DNA of 64,000 bases from Putridiphycobacter sp045110285. Its GTDB lineage: Bacteria > Bacteroidota > Bacteroidia > Flavobacteriales_D > Crocinitomicaceae. The stretch lies in assembly GCA_045110285.1 (NCBI GenBank), contig JBGCGA010000001.1, positions 1 to 64,000 on the forward strand. The letters are read 5' to 3'. A program made the translations under genes and the position numbers. This document shows positions 9,806 through 18,172 of this stretch, one piece after another (position 1 is the stretch's first letter; each line of letters starts with the position of its first letter). The notes under the pieces were generated by a model, which saw only the letters and a program-made list of their open reading frames with translations, was not told the origin of the DNA and made no database searches.

Positions 9806-10882
9806 ATGAGTAATACTTTCGGAAACATACTTAAGTTCACTTCATATGGCGAATCGCATGGTGCAGCAATTGGCGGAGTGCTTGATGGTTGTCCTGCAGG
9901 TATTGAAATTAATATTGATCAAGTTCAGAGACAACTAGATCGCCGCAAACCAGGACAATCGAAATTAGTGACTCAACGCAAAGAATCTGATACAGTTGAA
10001 TTCTTATCAGGTCTACATGAAGGAAAAACGACGGGAATGCCAATCGGTTTTCTAATCAGAAATGAAAATCAGAAAAGTAAAGATTACAGTCACTTAAAGG
10101 ATAATTATCGACCTTCCCATGCTGATTATACCTATCAAGAAAAATATGGAATCCGAGATCATAAGGGAGGAGGGCGAAGTAGTGCAAGAGAAACGGCAAC
10201 TAGAGTGGCTGCTGGAGCAATTGCTCAGCAAATACTAGACGTTTTAAATATTAAAGTGATATCATATGTTTCTTCAATAGGTGAATTATCATTAGATTCA
10301 GAGCAGTCAGATATCGATTTTAATAAAATAGAATCCAATTTGGTGCGTTGCCCAAATGAAACCGTTGCAAAAAAAATGGAGGCTTACTTAGCGGGTATTA
10401 AAAAAGTAGGCGATACTGTCGGAGGAGTAATTTCTACGGTTGTTACAGGTGTTTCAGTTGGCTTAGGTGAACCCATTTACAATAAACTAAATGCAAGTCT
10501 TGCCAAAGCCATGTTTTCAATTAATGCTGTTAAGGGATTTGAATTAGGAAGTGGCTTTAAAGGAGCTTCCATGAACGGAAGCAATCACAATGATATTTTC
10601 GAATCTGTAGATGGGGAAATTAGAACTAAAACTAATTATTCCGGAGGTATTCAAGGAGGGATTTCAAATGGCCAACCTATTTATTTCAATGTGGCTTTTA
10701 AACCAATTGCTACTATTTTACAAAAACAAAATAGCATCAATCAAAACGGAGAAAAAGTTGAATTAGAAGGAAAGGGCAGGCATGATGCTTGTGTAGTGCC
10801 GCGTGCTGTTCCAATTGTTGAAGCAATGACAGCTTTGGTCATCCTAGACCACGTTCTTTTGGATAAGACAACCAAACTATAA
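9806..10882 (+). CDS. aroC: Chorismate synthase
   Basis: Last step of the shikimate pathway: FMN-dependent elimination of phosphate from 5-enolpyruvylshikimate-3-phosphate to chorismate. Signatures are FTSYGESHGAAIGGVLDG near the N-terminus, RRKPGQSKLVTQRKE, GGGRSSARETATRVAAG, and RHDACVVPRAVPIVEAM at the C-terminus. I chose the ATG at 9806 (358 residues); a TTG directly before it at 9803 is in frame but family proteins start with a short tail like MSNTFG. It is the last gene of the argS run and is followed by a strong terminator-like hairpin at 11027-11060. Confidence 0.97.
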   Translation: MSNTFGNILKFTSYGESHGAAIGGVLDGCPAGIEINIDQVQRQLDRRKPGQSKLVTQRKESDTVEFLSGLHEGKTTGMPIGFLIRNENQKSKDYSHLKDNYRPSHADYTYQEKYGIRDHKGGGRSSARETATRVAAGAIAQQILDVLNIKVISYVSSIGELSLDSEQSDIDFNKIESNLVRCPNETVAKKMEAYLAGIKKVGDTVGGVISTVVTGVSVGLGEPIYNKLNASLAKAMFSINAVKGFELGSGFKGASMNGSNHNDIFESVDGEIRTKTNYSGGIQGGISNGQPIYFNVAFKPIATILQKQNSINQNGEKVELEGKGRHDACVVPRAVPIVEAMTALVILDHVLLDKTTKL

Positions 10883-11026
10883 TTTACTCTTTTTTTAAGA
10901 AATCATCCTTTTGGGTGAAAATATAACGGTACAGTTTTTATATATTTCTGACGTTTTATTTAACGAGTTCATACTTGATGCTAAAAGGGGATGTTTAGCG
11001 CATAATTGGATATGAACAATCTAAAC

Positions 11027-11060
11027 AAAATGCCGTATGTAACTTTACTACGGCATTTTT
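11027..11060. terminator. Bidirectional intrinsic terminator between aroC and amn
   Basis: AAAATGCCGTA (11027-11037) pairs with TACGGCATTTT (11049-11059); an inner GTAA/TTAC stem continues the hairpin. It is flanked by A's on the left and T's on the right, so it can serve aroC (plus) and the convergent AMP nucleosidase gene (minus), whose stop codon lies inside its right edge. Confidence 0.85.
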
Positions 11061-11844
11061 ATTCTTCCGAATATGGAAATTTCAAATGTTTAACAGAGGT
11101 TCCGTTTGATTTGATTTCAAGTAGGGCTTGAATGCCAATTGAAATGTGATTTGAAACAAAATCTGCAGATACTCTTTCGTCGCTTTTTTCTGTTTTTACC
11201 CCTTCAGCGATCATGGGCTGGTCAGATACTAGCAACAGTGCCCCGGTAGGTATTTTATTAGCAAAACCTGTAATAAAAAGAGTCGCAGTTTCCATATCAA
11301 TGGCCATTGCTCTCGTTAGTCTCAAATAGTCTTTGAATTGATTGTCGTGCTCCCATACGCGTCTGTTTGTCGTATATACTGTTCCTGTCCAATAGTCTTT
11401 TTTATGCTCTCTAATGGCTGTTGAAACTGCTCTTTGAAGAGTAAAGGCAGGTAGTGCGGGTATTTCAGGAGGGAAATAGTCATTTGACGTTCCCTCGCCA
11501 CGAATAGCTGCTATCGGTAAAATTAAGTCGCCAATTTCTGTTTTCCGCTTTAACCCACCGCACTTTCCAAGAAACAAACAAGCTTTGGGTTGAACTGCAC
11601 TTAATAAATCCATTATAGTGGCAGCATTGGCGCTACCCATAGTAAAGTTAATCATTGTAACACCATTGGCAGTTACGCTTGGCATAGCTTTATCTTTCCC
11701 AATAATTTCAACGCCGTACTTATCTGCAAAGTGCTTTAAATAGCCTTTAAAGTTTGTCAGCAAAATATAGGACTCAAAATCATTGAGATTAAGTCCTGTA
11801 TAACGAGGTAACCAATTGTTTACTATTTCTTCTTTTGTAGTCAT
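11059..11844 (-). CDS. amn: AMP nucleosidase (short Bacteroidota type)
   Basis: Purine nucleoside phosphorylase-fold enzyme that should hydrolyse AMP to adenine and ribose 5-phosphate. Of 261 residues, the central FLGKCGGLKRKTEIGDLILP and the later AMAIDMETATLF and LLLVSDQPM match the phosphorylase/AMP nucleosidase family. The protein lacks the extra N-terminal regulatory domain of E. coli Amn (484 residues), which is the usual form in Bacteroidota. It could in principle act on another nucleoside or nucleotide. It is downstream of hbd on the minus strand but separated from it by a terminator. Confidence 0.86.
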   Translation of the reverse strand: MTTKEEIVNNWLPRYTGLNLNDFESYILLTNFKGYLKHFADKYGVEIIGKDKAMPSVTANGVTMINFTMGSANAATIMDLLSAVQPKACLFLGKCGGLKRKTEIGDLILPIAAIRGEGTSNDYFPPEIPALPAFTLQRAVSTAIREHKKDYWTGTVYTTNRRVWEHDNQFKDYLRLTRAMAIDMETATLFITGFANKIPTGALLLVSDQPMIAEGVKTEKSDERVSADFVSNHISIGIQALLEIKSNGTSVKHLKFPYSEE

Positions 11845-11859
11845 AAGTTTTAATAGATG

Positions 11860-11891
11860 AAAAAAAAGACGCCGAAGCGCCTGATTTTTTT
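11860..11891 (-). terminator. Intrinsic terminator of the 3-hydroxyacyl-CoA dehydrogenase gene
   Basis: Read on the minus strand, AGGCGC-TTCG-GCGTCT (plus positions 11867-11882) forms a 6-bp stem (one G-T wobble) closed by a C(UUCG)G tetraloop, followed by eight T's (plus A-run 11860-11867) and preceded by A's. This is a textbook rho-independent terminator between hbd and amn. Confidence 0.9.
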
Positions 11892-11908
11892 TGAGATCTT
11901 ATGAAATA

Positions 11909-12799
11909 TTATTTTTTAAAATTGTCAGAAACAATTAATTCTTTTGTTCCATGTGACCAGCTGTAAAAGCCTTCTCCACTTTTAATTCCTTTTTTACCAG
12001 CTGTCACCATATTAACTAACAATGGGCATGGTGCATATTTGTCGTTTCCTAAACCTTCATACAGAACATTCATTATAGCTAAACAAACGTCAAGCCCAAT
12101 AAAATCTGCCAATTGTAATGGTCCCATAGGATGAGCCATTCCTAGCTTCATGACAGTATCTATTTCCTCAACACCTGCAACACCTTCATTTAAAGTGATA
12201 ATGGCTTCGTTAATCATAGGCATTAATATTCTGTTTGCCACAAATCCCGGATAATCATTGACCTCCACAGGTACTTTGCCAAGTTTTTTCGAAGTGTCCA
12301 TAATGGTATTTGTGACTTCATCACTCGTTGAGTACCCTCTAATGATCTCAACCAATTTCATGATTGGCACAGGATTCATAAAATGCATTCCTATTACTTT
12401 GTCTGGTCTTCCAGTTACCGCTGCTATTTTGGTAATCGAAATCGACGACGTGTTTGTTGCTAAAATAGCAGAAGCAGGTGCATGACTATCTAAATCCTTA
12501 AATATTTTTAGTTTTAAATCAACATTTTCAGTGGCTGCTTCTACCACTAAATTTGCTTCTGAAACGCCTGTTTTTATGTCTGTTAAACATGTGATATTGC
12601 CTAGTGTTTCCGTTTTCTTTTCTTCGGTAATTCTTTCTTTCTGAACCAAACGATCTAAGTTTTTTGTGATTGTTTTAACTGCTTTATCTAAAGAGCCTTG
12701 AGACAAATCAATTAAATTAACACTATAGCCACTTTGAGCAAATGTATGAGCAATGCCATTACCCATTGTTCCGGCACCTATTACTGCAATATTCTTCAT
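11909..12799 (-). CDS. hbd: 3-hydroxyacyl-CoA (3-hydroxybutyryl-CoA) dehydrogenase
   Basis: NAD(P)-dependent oxidation/reduction of 3-hydroxyacyl-CoA and acetoacetyl-CoA-type substrates, in beta-oxidation, butyrate or phenylacetate routes. Of 296 residues, the Rossmann motif GAGTMGNG is at 8-15, followed by VVEAATENVDLK, the catalytic-region segment IGMHFMNPVPIMKLVE and the C-terminal domain segment NDYPGFVANRILMPMINEA. Length equals single-domain Hbd/PaaH proteins; there is no fused crotonase domain. A thiolase of the oxoadipyl type lies 9 kb away on the same strand, compatible with a shared pathway, but the two are not in one operon. Confidence 0.92.
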   Translation of the reverse strand: MKNIAVIGAGTMGNGIAHTFAQSGYSVNLIDLSQGSLDKAVKTITKNLDRLVQKERITEEKKTETLGNITCLTDIKTGVSEANLVVEAATENVDLKLKIFKDLDSHAPASAILATNTSSISITKIAAVTGRPDKVIGMHFMNPVPIMKLVEIIRGYSTSDEVTNTIMDTSKKLGKVPVEVNDYPGFVANRILMPMINEAIITLNEGVAGVEEIDTVMKLGMAHPMGPLQLADFIGLDVCLAIMNVLYEGLGNDKYAPCPLLVNMVTAGKKGIKSGEGFYSWSHGTKELIVSDNFKK

Positions 12800-12902
12800 G
12801 TTTACTTCTGTTTATATGTAAGGTATAAAGATACTAATATTTAGAAAAAATAATACCCTATACTTTTCAAAGATTTGGTAATATCTTTCTAGCAGAAAAG
12901 TG

Positions 12903-12910
12903 TACTTTTG
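12903..12910 (+). promoter_or_regulatory. -7 element next to the transglutaminase start codon
   Basis: Perfect TACTTTTG ending only 4 bases before the ATG at 12915. A TTTG occurs further up at 12874-12877 but the spacing (25 bp) is long. If used, the mRNA would be leaderless or nearly so. Confidence 0.55.
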
Positions 12911-12914
12911 AAAA

Positions 12915-13886
12915 ATGACTGAAAATAACAAAACAGTGCAACATAGAGGGATTTCTAATGCTTATTCTGTCGTGGTTATTGGAGTTATTGCAGCTTTTTT
13001 AGCTATTCCCGCTTTCATATTTTCTTACAAGTATATTCCAGCGATTGAATTTGAGCTTGTTGAAGCTGTCGTTCGTCTTGATCATATTTTTCTATTCTTG
13101 ACTTTGTTTTTTGTACTTTATTATCTACTAATCAAAGTAAGGGTACTCGTGTTAATTATCGTTTTTATTGGCGCTATTGTCTTAACTGCTACCAATTTTA
13201 TGGAGATTTATACGTTAAAAAACTTGTACCATGACTACAGTGCATTTTTGTACGATATTTCACAAAATACTTTGCAGCAAAAATTTTTAAATCGAGACAT
13301 TCAATTTTTAAAAGAAGACAAACTACGCAATGCAATTGATTATAAAAACCCTAAAGTTAGAAATTATGCTGTTAATGTTGCAAATAAGCACTTTAACGAT
13401 TCTCGAAATTTATCACCAAACTTGAAATGGTTACATTTTTTTAGCATATTCAAAGAGTTGTATAGTAAGTGGAATTACGTTTATGATCCTCAAAATGAAG
13501 ATTATTATGCAACTGCTAGTGAAACAATTGATCAATTAGGATTTGATGATAGTTTTAAAGGTGACTGTGATGACTATTCAATTCTAGTTGCTGCGTGTAT
13601 AAAAGCTGTCGGAGGAGAGGTTAGACTGATAAAAACAAAAGTAAAACTGAAGGATGGAAGAACTGTTGGACACCTTTATCCTGAAGTGAAATTTGGAAAT
13701 ACTAAAGACTTAGAATCAGTAGTATATTTAATTAAATCCATTTATTTTGTGGATGAAACTGTAGGGAAAAACATAAATTATTATCAAGATACAAAAGGCT
13801 TTATTTGGTTAAATTTTGATTATAATGATGCTTATCCTGGCAATAGATACCAGAGTGAAATAAGAGAATCTGAAGTTTTGCTTTAG
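12915..13886 (+). CDS. Membrane-anchored transglutaminase-like protein
   Basis: A 323-residue protein with three hydrophobic segments (about 15-37, 55-72 and 75-95) followed by a soluble part. The soluble part contains GDCDDYSILVAACIKAVGG (216-234), the transglutaminase-core cysteine motif with Cys218, and GRTVGHLYPEVKF, where His253 is the likely second catalytic residue; a downstream acidic residue would complete the triad. Bacterial proteins of this group are usually cysteine proteases or peptide-modifying enzymes, often acting outside the cytoplasm. The substrate is unknown. It stands alone, with a divergent hbd gene upstream and a short zinc-ribbon gene 68 bp downstream. Confidence 0.78.
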   Translation: MTENNKTVQHRGISNAYSVVVIGVIAAFLAIPAFIFSYKYIPAIEFELVEAVVRLDHIFLFLTLFFVLYYLLIKVRVLVLIIVFIGAIVLTATNFMEIYTLKNLYHDYSAFLYDISQNTLQQKFLNRDIQFLKEDKLRNAIDYKNPKVRNYAVNVANKHFNDSRNLSPNLKWLHFFSIFKELYSKWNYVYDPQNEDYYATASETIDQLGFDDSFKGDCDDYSILVAACIKAVGGEVRLIKTKVKLKDGRTVGHLYPEVKFGNTKDLESVVYLIKSIYFVDETVGKNINYYQDTKGFIWLNFDYNDAYPGNRYQSEIRESEVLL

Positions 13887-13954
13887 CAATCAAGTTATAT
13901 GTTTAATTTGTGTGTTTTGAGAGATTTTTGTATATTACATGAAAACCTCGCCAA

Positions 13955-14338
13955 ATGAATCTTGTAAATTATAATTTTTATTGCACAAACTGCAGTTCTC
14001 AACTAGATGAAAACGGAAATATTCATTTAAAAACAGTTCGGGATAATGGAGAAATAGGGATAATGCATCTTTCAACTAGTTTTGGAACCTATACTTATAC
14101 TCACGAACCAATTGCAGTATTTTCAGGTGATGAATTAGTAGATTTCTTCTGTCCAAAATGCGATTTTGACTTACAGTCTCTTAATCATCCTGAATACGCA
14201 GCACTAAATATGAGAGCTGAAAGCCAATTTGATTTCGAAATTCTATTTTCAAGAAAAGCGGGGATGCATAAAACTTACATTATAACCGAAGACGGAATTG
14301 AATCATACGGTACTCACTCAACTGATGATATTGACTAG
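13955..14338 (+). CDS. Small protein with two CxxC zinc-ribbon knuckles
   Basis: A 127-residue cytosolic protein of unknown function. Two cysteine pairs, FYCTNCSSQL near residues 8-17 and FFCPKCDFDL near 67-76, can form one zinc ribbon split by a beta-rich insert; the C-terminal third has no motif I recognise. It ends convergently with comB: the palindrome CTAG at 14335-14338 supplies the TAG stop of both genes. The CxxC pairs and the steady codon pattern support a real gene. Confidence 0.72.
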   Translation: MNLVNYNFYCTNCSSQLDENGNIHLKTVRDNGEIGIMHLSTSFGTYTYTHEPIAVFSGDELVDFFCPKCDFDLQSLNHPEYAALNMRAESQFDFEILFSRKAGMHKTYIITEDGIESYGTHSTDDID

Positions 14339-15075
14339 TAATTACTAAGTTCAACCAATTCGTCCCCCTTCAGAATCGGAATCACATTGGTAGAGTTGGG
14401 GGTCAGGCAATATACAATGTCTCTGTTTAGATTCAATTTTTTTAGCCTTCTTCTATGAGAAGAAGATTTTAAGTATCCAAATATATTATCTTTTGCACTT
14501 AAAAATAGGTATTTGGCTGCCACAGAAGAATCTTCCTCTGACTTAAATTTACCAGTTTCTAGCAGTTTAGAAGTAATTGCTCCAGCACAAATAGTGTCTT
14601 CTAAATTAAACTTATCTTTCCATCCTGAACACAAACATAAAATATTTTTTTCTTGTTGCGCTAGCCAATCAGATAAGTAGTCTAAATTGAGAAAAGAGCC
14701 AATTACAACCGTTGAACCTGAGCTGTTTTTTGCAATATTAATTGATTTAGTGCCGTTTGTAGTTGATAAAACTACTGTTTTTCCTTTTAATTCAGGATTA
14801 AGATAAGAGTAGGGAGAGTTTCCAAAGTCAAATCCATCTACAATTTTGCCCTCTCGTTCGGCACCAACTAAATAACCCTTTGCTTTATATTCTTCAGCTT
14901 TTTCTATGGTAGAAACTGGTATAAGAGATTTTATCCCATTGTCAAAAGCTGCACAAATTGCTGAAGTAGCTCTTAAGGCGTCTATCACCACAATCAATTC
15001 AAAATCATCTTTAAATAAATCAAAATCGTGCGGACTAAAACAAACTTCAATATTGTTTTTAGGAATATCTGACAT
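14335..15075 (-). CDS. comB: 2-phosphosulfolactate phosphatase family protein (ComB-like)
   Basis: Members of this family dephosphorylate (R)-2-phospho-3-sulfolactate, a step of coenzyme M biosynthesis in methanogens. Of 246 residues, VVIDALRATSAICAAFDNG, YLVGAEREGKIVDGFDFGNSP and VLSTTNGTKSI are the conserved family blocks (Mg and phosphate binding). Bacteroidota commonly carry this gene without a coenzyme M pathway; its role there is unclear. No ComA homologue is in the window. It lies 31 bp downstream of the ferredoxin gene and is likely co-transcribed with it. Confidence 0.88.
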   Translation of the reverse strand: MSDIPKNNIEVCFSPHDFDLFKDDFELIVVIDALRATSAICAAFDNGIKSLIPVSTIEKAEEYKAKGYLVGAEREGKIVDGFDFGNSPYSYLNPELKGKTVVLSTTNGTKSINIAKNSSGSTVVIGSFLNLDYLSDWLAQQEKNILCLCSGWKDKFNLEDTICAGAITSKLLETGKFKSEEDSSVAAKYLFLSAKDNIFGYLKSSSHRRRLKKLNLNRDIVYCLTPNSTNVIPILKGDELVELSNY

Positions 15076-15106
15076 ATTACTTTTGGGTTTTACTAATCGT
15101 TTATTC

Positions 15107-15454
15107 TTATAAATGTAAGAAATCTTTCTTAGCTAGTAATTCTTCGTCTGTCTCTCTGATATCCTCGTCATCAACACAGCAGTCAACAGGGCATACAGCA
15201 GCGCACTGTGGCTCGTCATGAAAACCCTTACATTCTGTACATTTGTCAGGCACAATAAAATAAACATCCATGTCAACCGGCTCATAGTCTTTGTCAGCAT
15301 CTAACGGTTTGCCATTAGGCATCTTAACTTCGCCTTTTAAACCTGTCCCGTCTGACATTCTCCATTCTGCACCACCTTCGTATATTGCATTATTTGGGCA
15401 TTCAGGCTCACAAGCCCCACAATTAATACATTCGTCTGTTATGATGATAGCCAT
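15107..15454 (-). CDS. fdx: 2[4Fe-4S] ferredoxin
   Basis: Small electron carrier of 115 residues. The first cluster motif is CINCGACEPECP (residues 9-20); the second is spread over CTECKGFHDEPQCAAVCP near 74-91, with a longer spacer typical of this Bacteroidota ferredoxin type. An insert of about 45 residues between the motifs and an acidic C-terminus are also usual for it. It is divergent from the LuxC-like gene (46-bp gap), a pairing frequently seen in this phylum, and precedes comB on the minus strand. Confidence 0.92.
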   Translation of the reverse strand: MAIIITDECINCGACEPECPNNAIYEGGAEWRMSDGTGLKGEVKMPNGKPLDADKDYEPVDMDVYFIVPDKCTECKGFHDEPQCAAVCPVDCCVDDEDIRETDEELLAKKDFLHL

Positions 15455-15471
15455 TGTTTGTTCTTTTTAAT

Positions 15472-15479
15472 TAGTTTTG
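15472..15479 (+). promoter_or_regulatory. -7 element for the luxC-like gene
   Basis: TAGTTTTG fits TAnnTTTG, 20 bases before the ATG at 15500 in the 46-bp gap between divergent fdx and luxC-like genes. No clear TTTG at the right distance is present, so it is a partial match. Confidence 0.45.
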
Positions 15480-15499
15480 CAAAGTTAAAATATCTTTAA

Positions 15500-16546
15500 A
15501 TGAAAACCAACCAAAGAATAGATTTATTGTTAACCTTAGAGGCTGTTATTGATGATATCTGTCAGCTGAAATCGTATTCCACCTCAAAGCAAATCATAGA
15601 AGAAGGTGTTTATAATGCGTTTTTAAACGGGGTTCAAACAGTGAATATTCATAATGGTTGGTTTACACAGGACAGCGTTTTGTCTGCTCTTAAAGGTATT
15701 CAAGGTTGGTTGAATTTGGAAAAATTAAATGAATGGACAAGTCACTATTCCACGAACGAATCTAATCCAAAAACAGTGGGATTAATAATGGCAGGAAATA
15801 TACCTTTTGTTGGATTTCACGATTTTCTGGCTGTTTTTTTGTCTGGTCAATCAGTTCAAATGAAATTATCGTCTGACGACGGGATTTTATGGCCGTTGAT
15901 TTACAATGTTTTAAATTCAGTTGACGTAAAGTTTGAAGATGTTTGTGCTATCGTTCAAAAGTTAGAAAACTTTGATGCAGTTATTGCGACCGGAAGTGAT
16001 AATTCAGCCAGTTATTTCCATACATATTTTGGTAAATATCCTCATATCATTCGAAAAAATAGAACTTCTGTAGCTGTGTTAACAGGAGAGGAGTCAAAAA
16101 CCGAATTAGAGTTGCTTGGTAAAGACATATTTACATACTTTGGTTTAGGATGTAGAAATGTGACTCAATTATTAGTGCCCAAAAAGTATGATTTAACACT
16201 TTTTTTTGAGAGTATTTATAGCTTTAACGATATTATTAATCATCATAAATATGCCAACAACTACGACTATAATAAGGCCATATATTTATTAAATTCTGAA
16301 GACTTACTGGATAATAACTTTGTATTAGTCAGAACATCTGCTGAACTTAATTCGCCAATTGGTGTTCTTTTTAAATACGAATATGAATCTGAAAAGGAAT
16401 TGAATGCTTATTTGGAATCAAATAATGACAGAATTCAAGCAGTTGTTGGACACGGTTATATTCCATTTGGAAATAGTCAGAGCCCTGGTTTAATGGATTA
16501 TGCAGATGGAGTGGATACAATGGCTTTTTTAACAGGGCTTGGATGA
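15500..16546 (+). CDS. Acyl-CoA reductase, LuxC-like
   Basis: Aldehyde-dehydrogenase-fold protein of the LuxC (acyl-CoA reductase) family, expected to reduce fatty acyl groups to aldehydes with NADPH. Of 348 residues, VGLIMAGNIPFVGFHDFLAV (93-112) is the family's nucleotide-binding region and YFGLGCRNVTQLLVP contains the presumed acyl-accepting Cys218. It is shorter than Vibrio LuxC (about 480) because the N-terminal part is reduced, as in other Bacteroidota members. No luciferase genes are nearby. It overlaps the ABC ATPase gene by four bases (ATGA). Confidence 0.84.
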   Translation: MKTNQRIDLLLTLEAVIDDICQLKSYSTSKQIIEEGVYNAFLNGVQTVNIHNGWFTQDSVLSALKGIQGWLNLEKLNEWTSHYSTNESNPKTVGLIMAGNIPFVGFHDFLAVFLSGQSVQMKLSSDDGILWPLIYNVLNSVDVKFEDVCAIVQKLENFDAVIATGSDNSASYFHTYFGKYPHIIRKNRTSVAVLTGEESKTELELLGKDIFTYFGLGCRNVTQLLVPKKYDLTLFFESIYSFNDIINHHKYANNYDYNKAIYLLNSEDLLDNNFVLVRTSAELNSPIGVLFKYEYESEKELNAYLESNNDRIQAVVGHGYIPFGNSQSPGLMDYADGVDTMAFLTGLG

Positions 16547-17253
16547 TTGAAATTGACGATCTTGAAATATCATTAGGAGTAGGGCATAAGTTGAAAACAG
16601 AATCGTTTGAAATAAGTTCTGGCTTATGGGCATTAATCGGAAGAAACGGTAGTGGAAAGTCATCTTTTCTCAACGCAGTTCTCCAAAATAAAAGCCATTC
16701 AAAAGGAAATATTGCCTTAAAAGGAATATCAGTAGAAAATTGGAATGCAAATGCACTAGCAAAAGAAATAGCCGTTGTATATACAAAACCTACAATTTTT
16801 GGCAACTACACTGTAAAAGAAGTCATTGAATTAGGGAGGATTCCGCACACCAGCGCTTTTGGAAAATTAACCGCAGCAGACTTTGCAGTTTGTGAAAAGG
16901 CCGTAAATACTTTAAAAATATCACATTTAGTATCCAAAAAGTTTTCAGTTTTAAGTGATGGTGAAAAACAATTAGTAATGATTGCTAGAGCTTTAGCTCA
17001 AGAAACCTCTGTGATAATTCTTGATGAGCCTACGGCCTTTTTAGATGTTGTCAATAGATCGGAAATAATTAAAGTTCTGAAAGAAGTATCTGTGAATCAC
17101 AATAAAACAATTCTATTTTCGACTCATGATGTTGCGCTAATCCCTAGTTTGTGTGAAGGGTTACTATGGATTGACAATAATGTGCTGAAAGCCAGTATTG
17201 CAAAGCATGAATTTAAATCAATAATTGATAAAATATTTATAAGTGAAATTTAG
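16543..17253 (+). CDS. ABC transporter ATP-binding protein (iron/cobalamin-uptake type), orphan
   Basis: ATPase subunit of 236 residues resembling FepC/FecE/BtuD-type proteins. Walker A GRNGSGKS is at 33-40, the signature is LSDGE (137-141) instead of LSGGE, Walker B with catalytic Glu is IILDEP (158-163), and the H-loop is FSTHD. The Q-loop region reads VVYTKPTIFG, so the usual glutamine is not evident; similar substitutions occur in Bacteroidota members of this group. No permease or binding-protein gene is adjacent, so its partners must be elsewhere. It overlaps the genes on both sides (4 bp and 11 bp), a tight operon with luxC-like and GSCFA genes. Confidence 0.88.
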   Translation: MIEIDDLEISLGVGHKLKTESFEISSGLWALIGRNGSGKSSFLNAVLQNKSHSKGNIALKGISVENWNANALAKEIAVVYTKPTIFGNYTVKEVIELGRIPHTSAFGKLTAADFAVCEKAVNTLKISHLVSKKFSVLSDGEKQLVMIARALAQETSVIILDEPTAFLDVVNRSEIIKVLKEVSVNHNKTILFSTHDVALIPSLCEGLLWIDNNVLKASIAKHEFKSIIDKIFISEI

Positions 17254-18172
17254 GACTGAAATTCCAAAAATGGATGTGGATTTAAAAATTGACTTTAAGT
17301 CGAAAATTACCATGATCGGATCTTGTTTTACTGAAAGCATTGGTAATCATTTGATAGAAAGTCAGTTTAATGTGATGATCAATCCATTTAATATTGTGTT
17401 TAATCCTTTTTCAATTAGCCAGCAATTATTTGACAAAAGCACCAATGAAAAGCATTTTATTCCGCAAAATGGTAGGGTGTTTAGTTTGGATTATCACTCA
17501 AAATTTAATGGAGAGTCAGCAAGTGACTTAGTTCGAAAAATATCGAATACTAAGATTTTAGTGCAAAAGAGATTGGATGATACTGATGTTTTGATAATCA
17601 CTTTTGGAACTGCATGGACCTACCACTATAAAGCTACAGGCTTAACAATAGGTAATTGTCAAAAGTTACCTGCAGATCAGTTCAGAAAAGAACTGCTAAG
17701 TTCTTCTGCTTTAGAATTGATTTACAGCAATTTATTTACTTCCATATTGTCCAAGAACCCAACGTTAAAAATTATTTTAACAGTCAGTCCTGTTAGACAT
17801 ATAAAAGATGGGTTGGTAGAAAACAATAGGAGCAAAGCCATTCTTTTGAGCTTGTGTCAGCACTTAGAAGCAAAGTATGCAAGAAATGTAATCTATTACC
17901 CTAGCTACGAAATAGTAATGGATGATCTCCGGGATTACCGATTCTATAAAAAAGATCTATTGCATCCGAACCAGATGGCAATTGATTATATCTATAACCA
18001 TTTTAAAGACACATTTTTTTGTGAACAAACAATGAATACTGAAGGGCTTATATTAAAGTATAATAAATTAAATAATCATAAGGATCTACATACATCTTCA
18101 CAAGACTTAAAAAAAAGACATGAAAAGTTAGATTCTTTGGCGAAAGAAATTGCTGCGCTAAAACTATCTTAA
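17243..18172 (+). CDS. GSCFA domain protein
   Basis: A 309-residue protein named for its motif: MIGSCFTESIG has Gly26-Ser27-Cys28-Phe29, and DTDVLIITFGTAWTYHY and LTVSPVRH match the other conserved blocks. The family has an SGNH-hydrolase-like fold, and the Ser-Cys and His residues may be catalytic (an esterase or acyl-transfer reaction is an inference). The substrate is unknown. It overlaps the upstream ABC ATPase gene by 11 bp and converges with the next gene over 9 bp, so it ends the operon. Confidence 0.85.
   Translation: MKFRTEIPKMDVDLKIDFKSKITMIGSCFTESIGNHLIESQFNVMINPFNIVFNPFSISQQLFDKSTNEKHFIPQNGRVFSLDYHSKFNGESASDLVRKISNTKILVQKRLDDTDVLIITFGTAWTYHYKATGLTIGNCQKLPADQFRKELLSSSALELIYSNLFTSILSKNPTLKIILTVSPVRHIKDGLVENNRSKAILLSLCQHLEAKYARNVIYYPSYEIVMDDLRDYRFYKKDLLHPNQMAIDYIYNHFKDTFFCEQTMNTEGLILKYNKLNNHKDLHTSSQDLKKRHEKLDSLAKEIAALKLS

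Noticed and set aside
10901..10921. Small hairpin TCATCC-TTTT-GGGTGA after aroC
   Set aside because: Only six pairs including a wobble and no T-tract; the better terminator is at 11027-11060.
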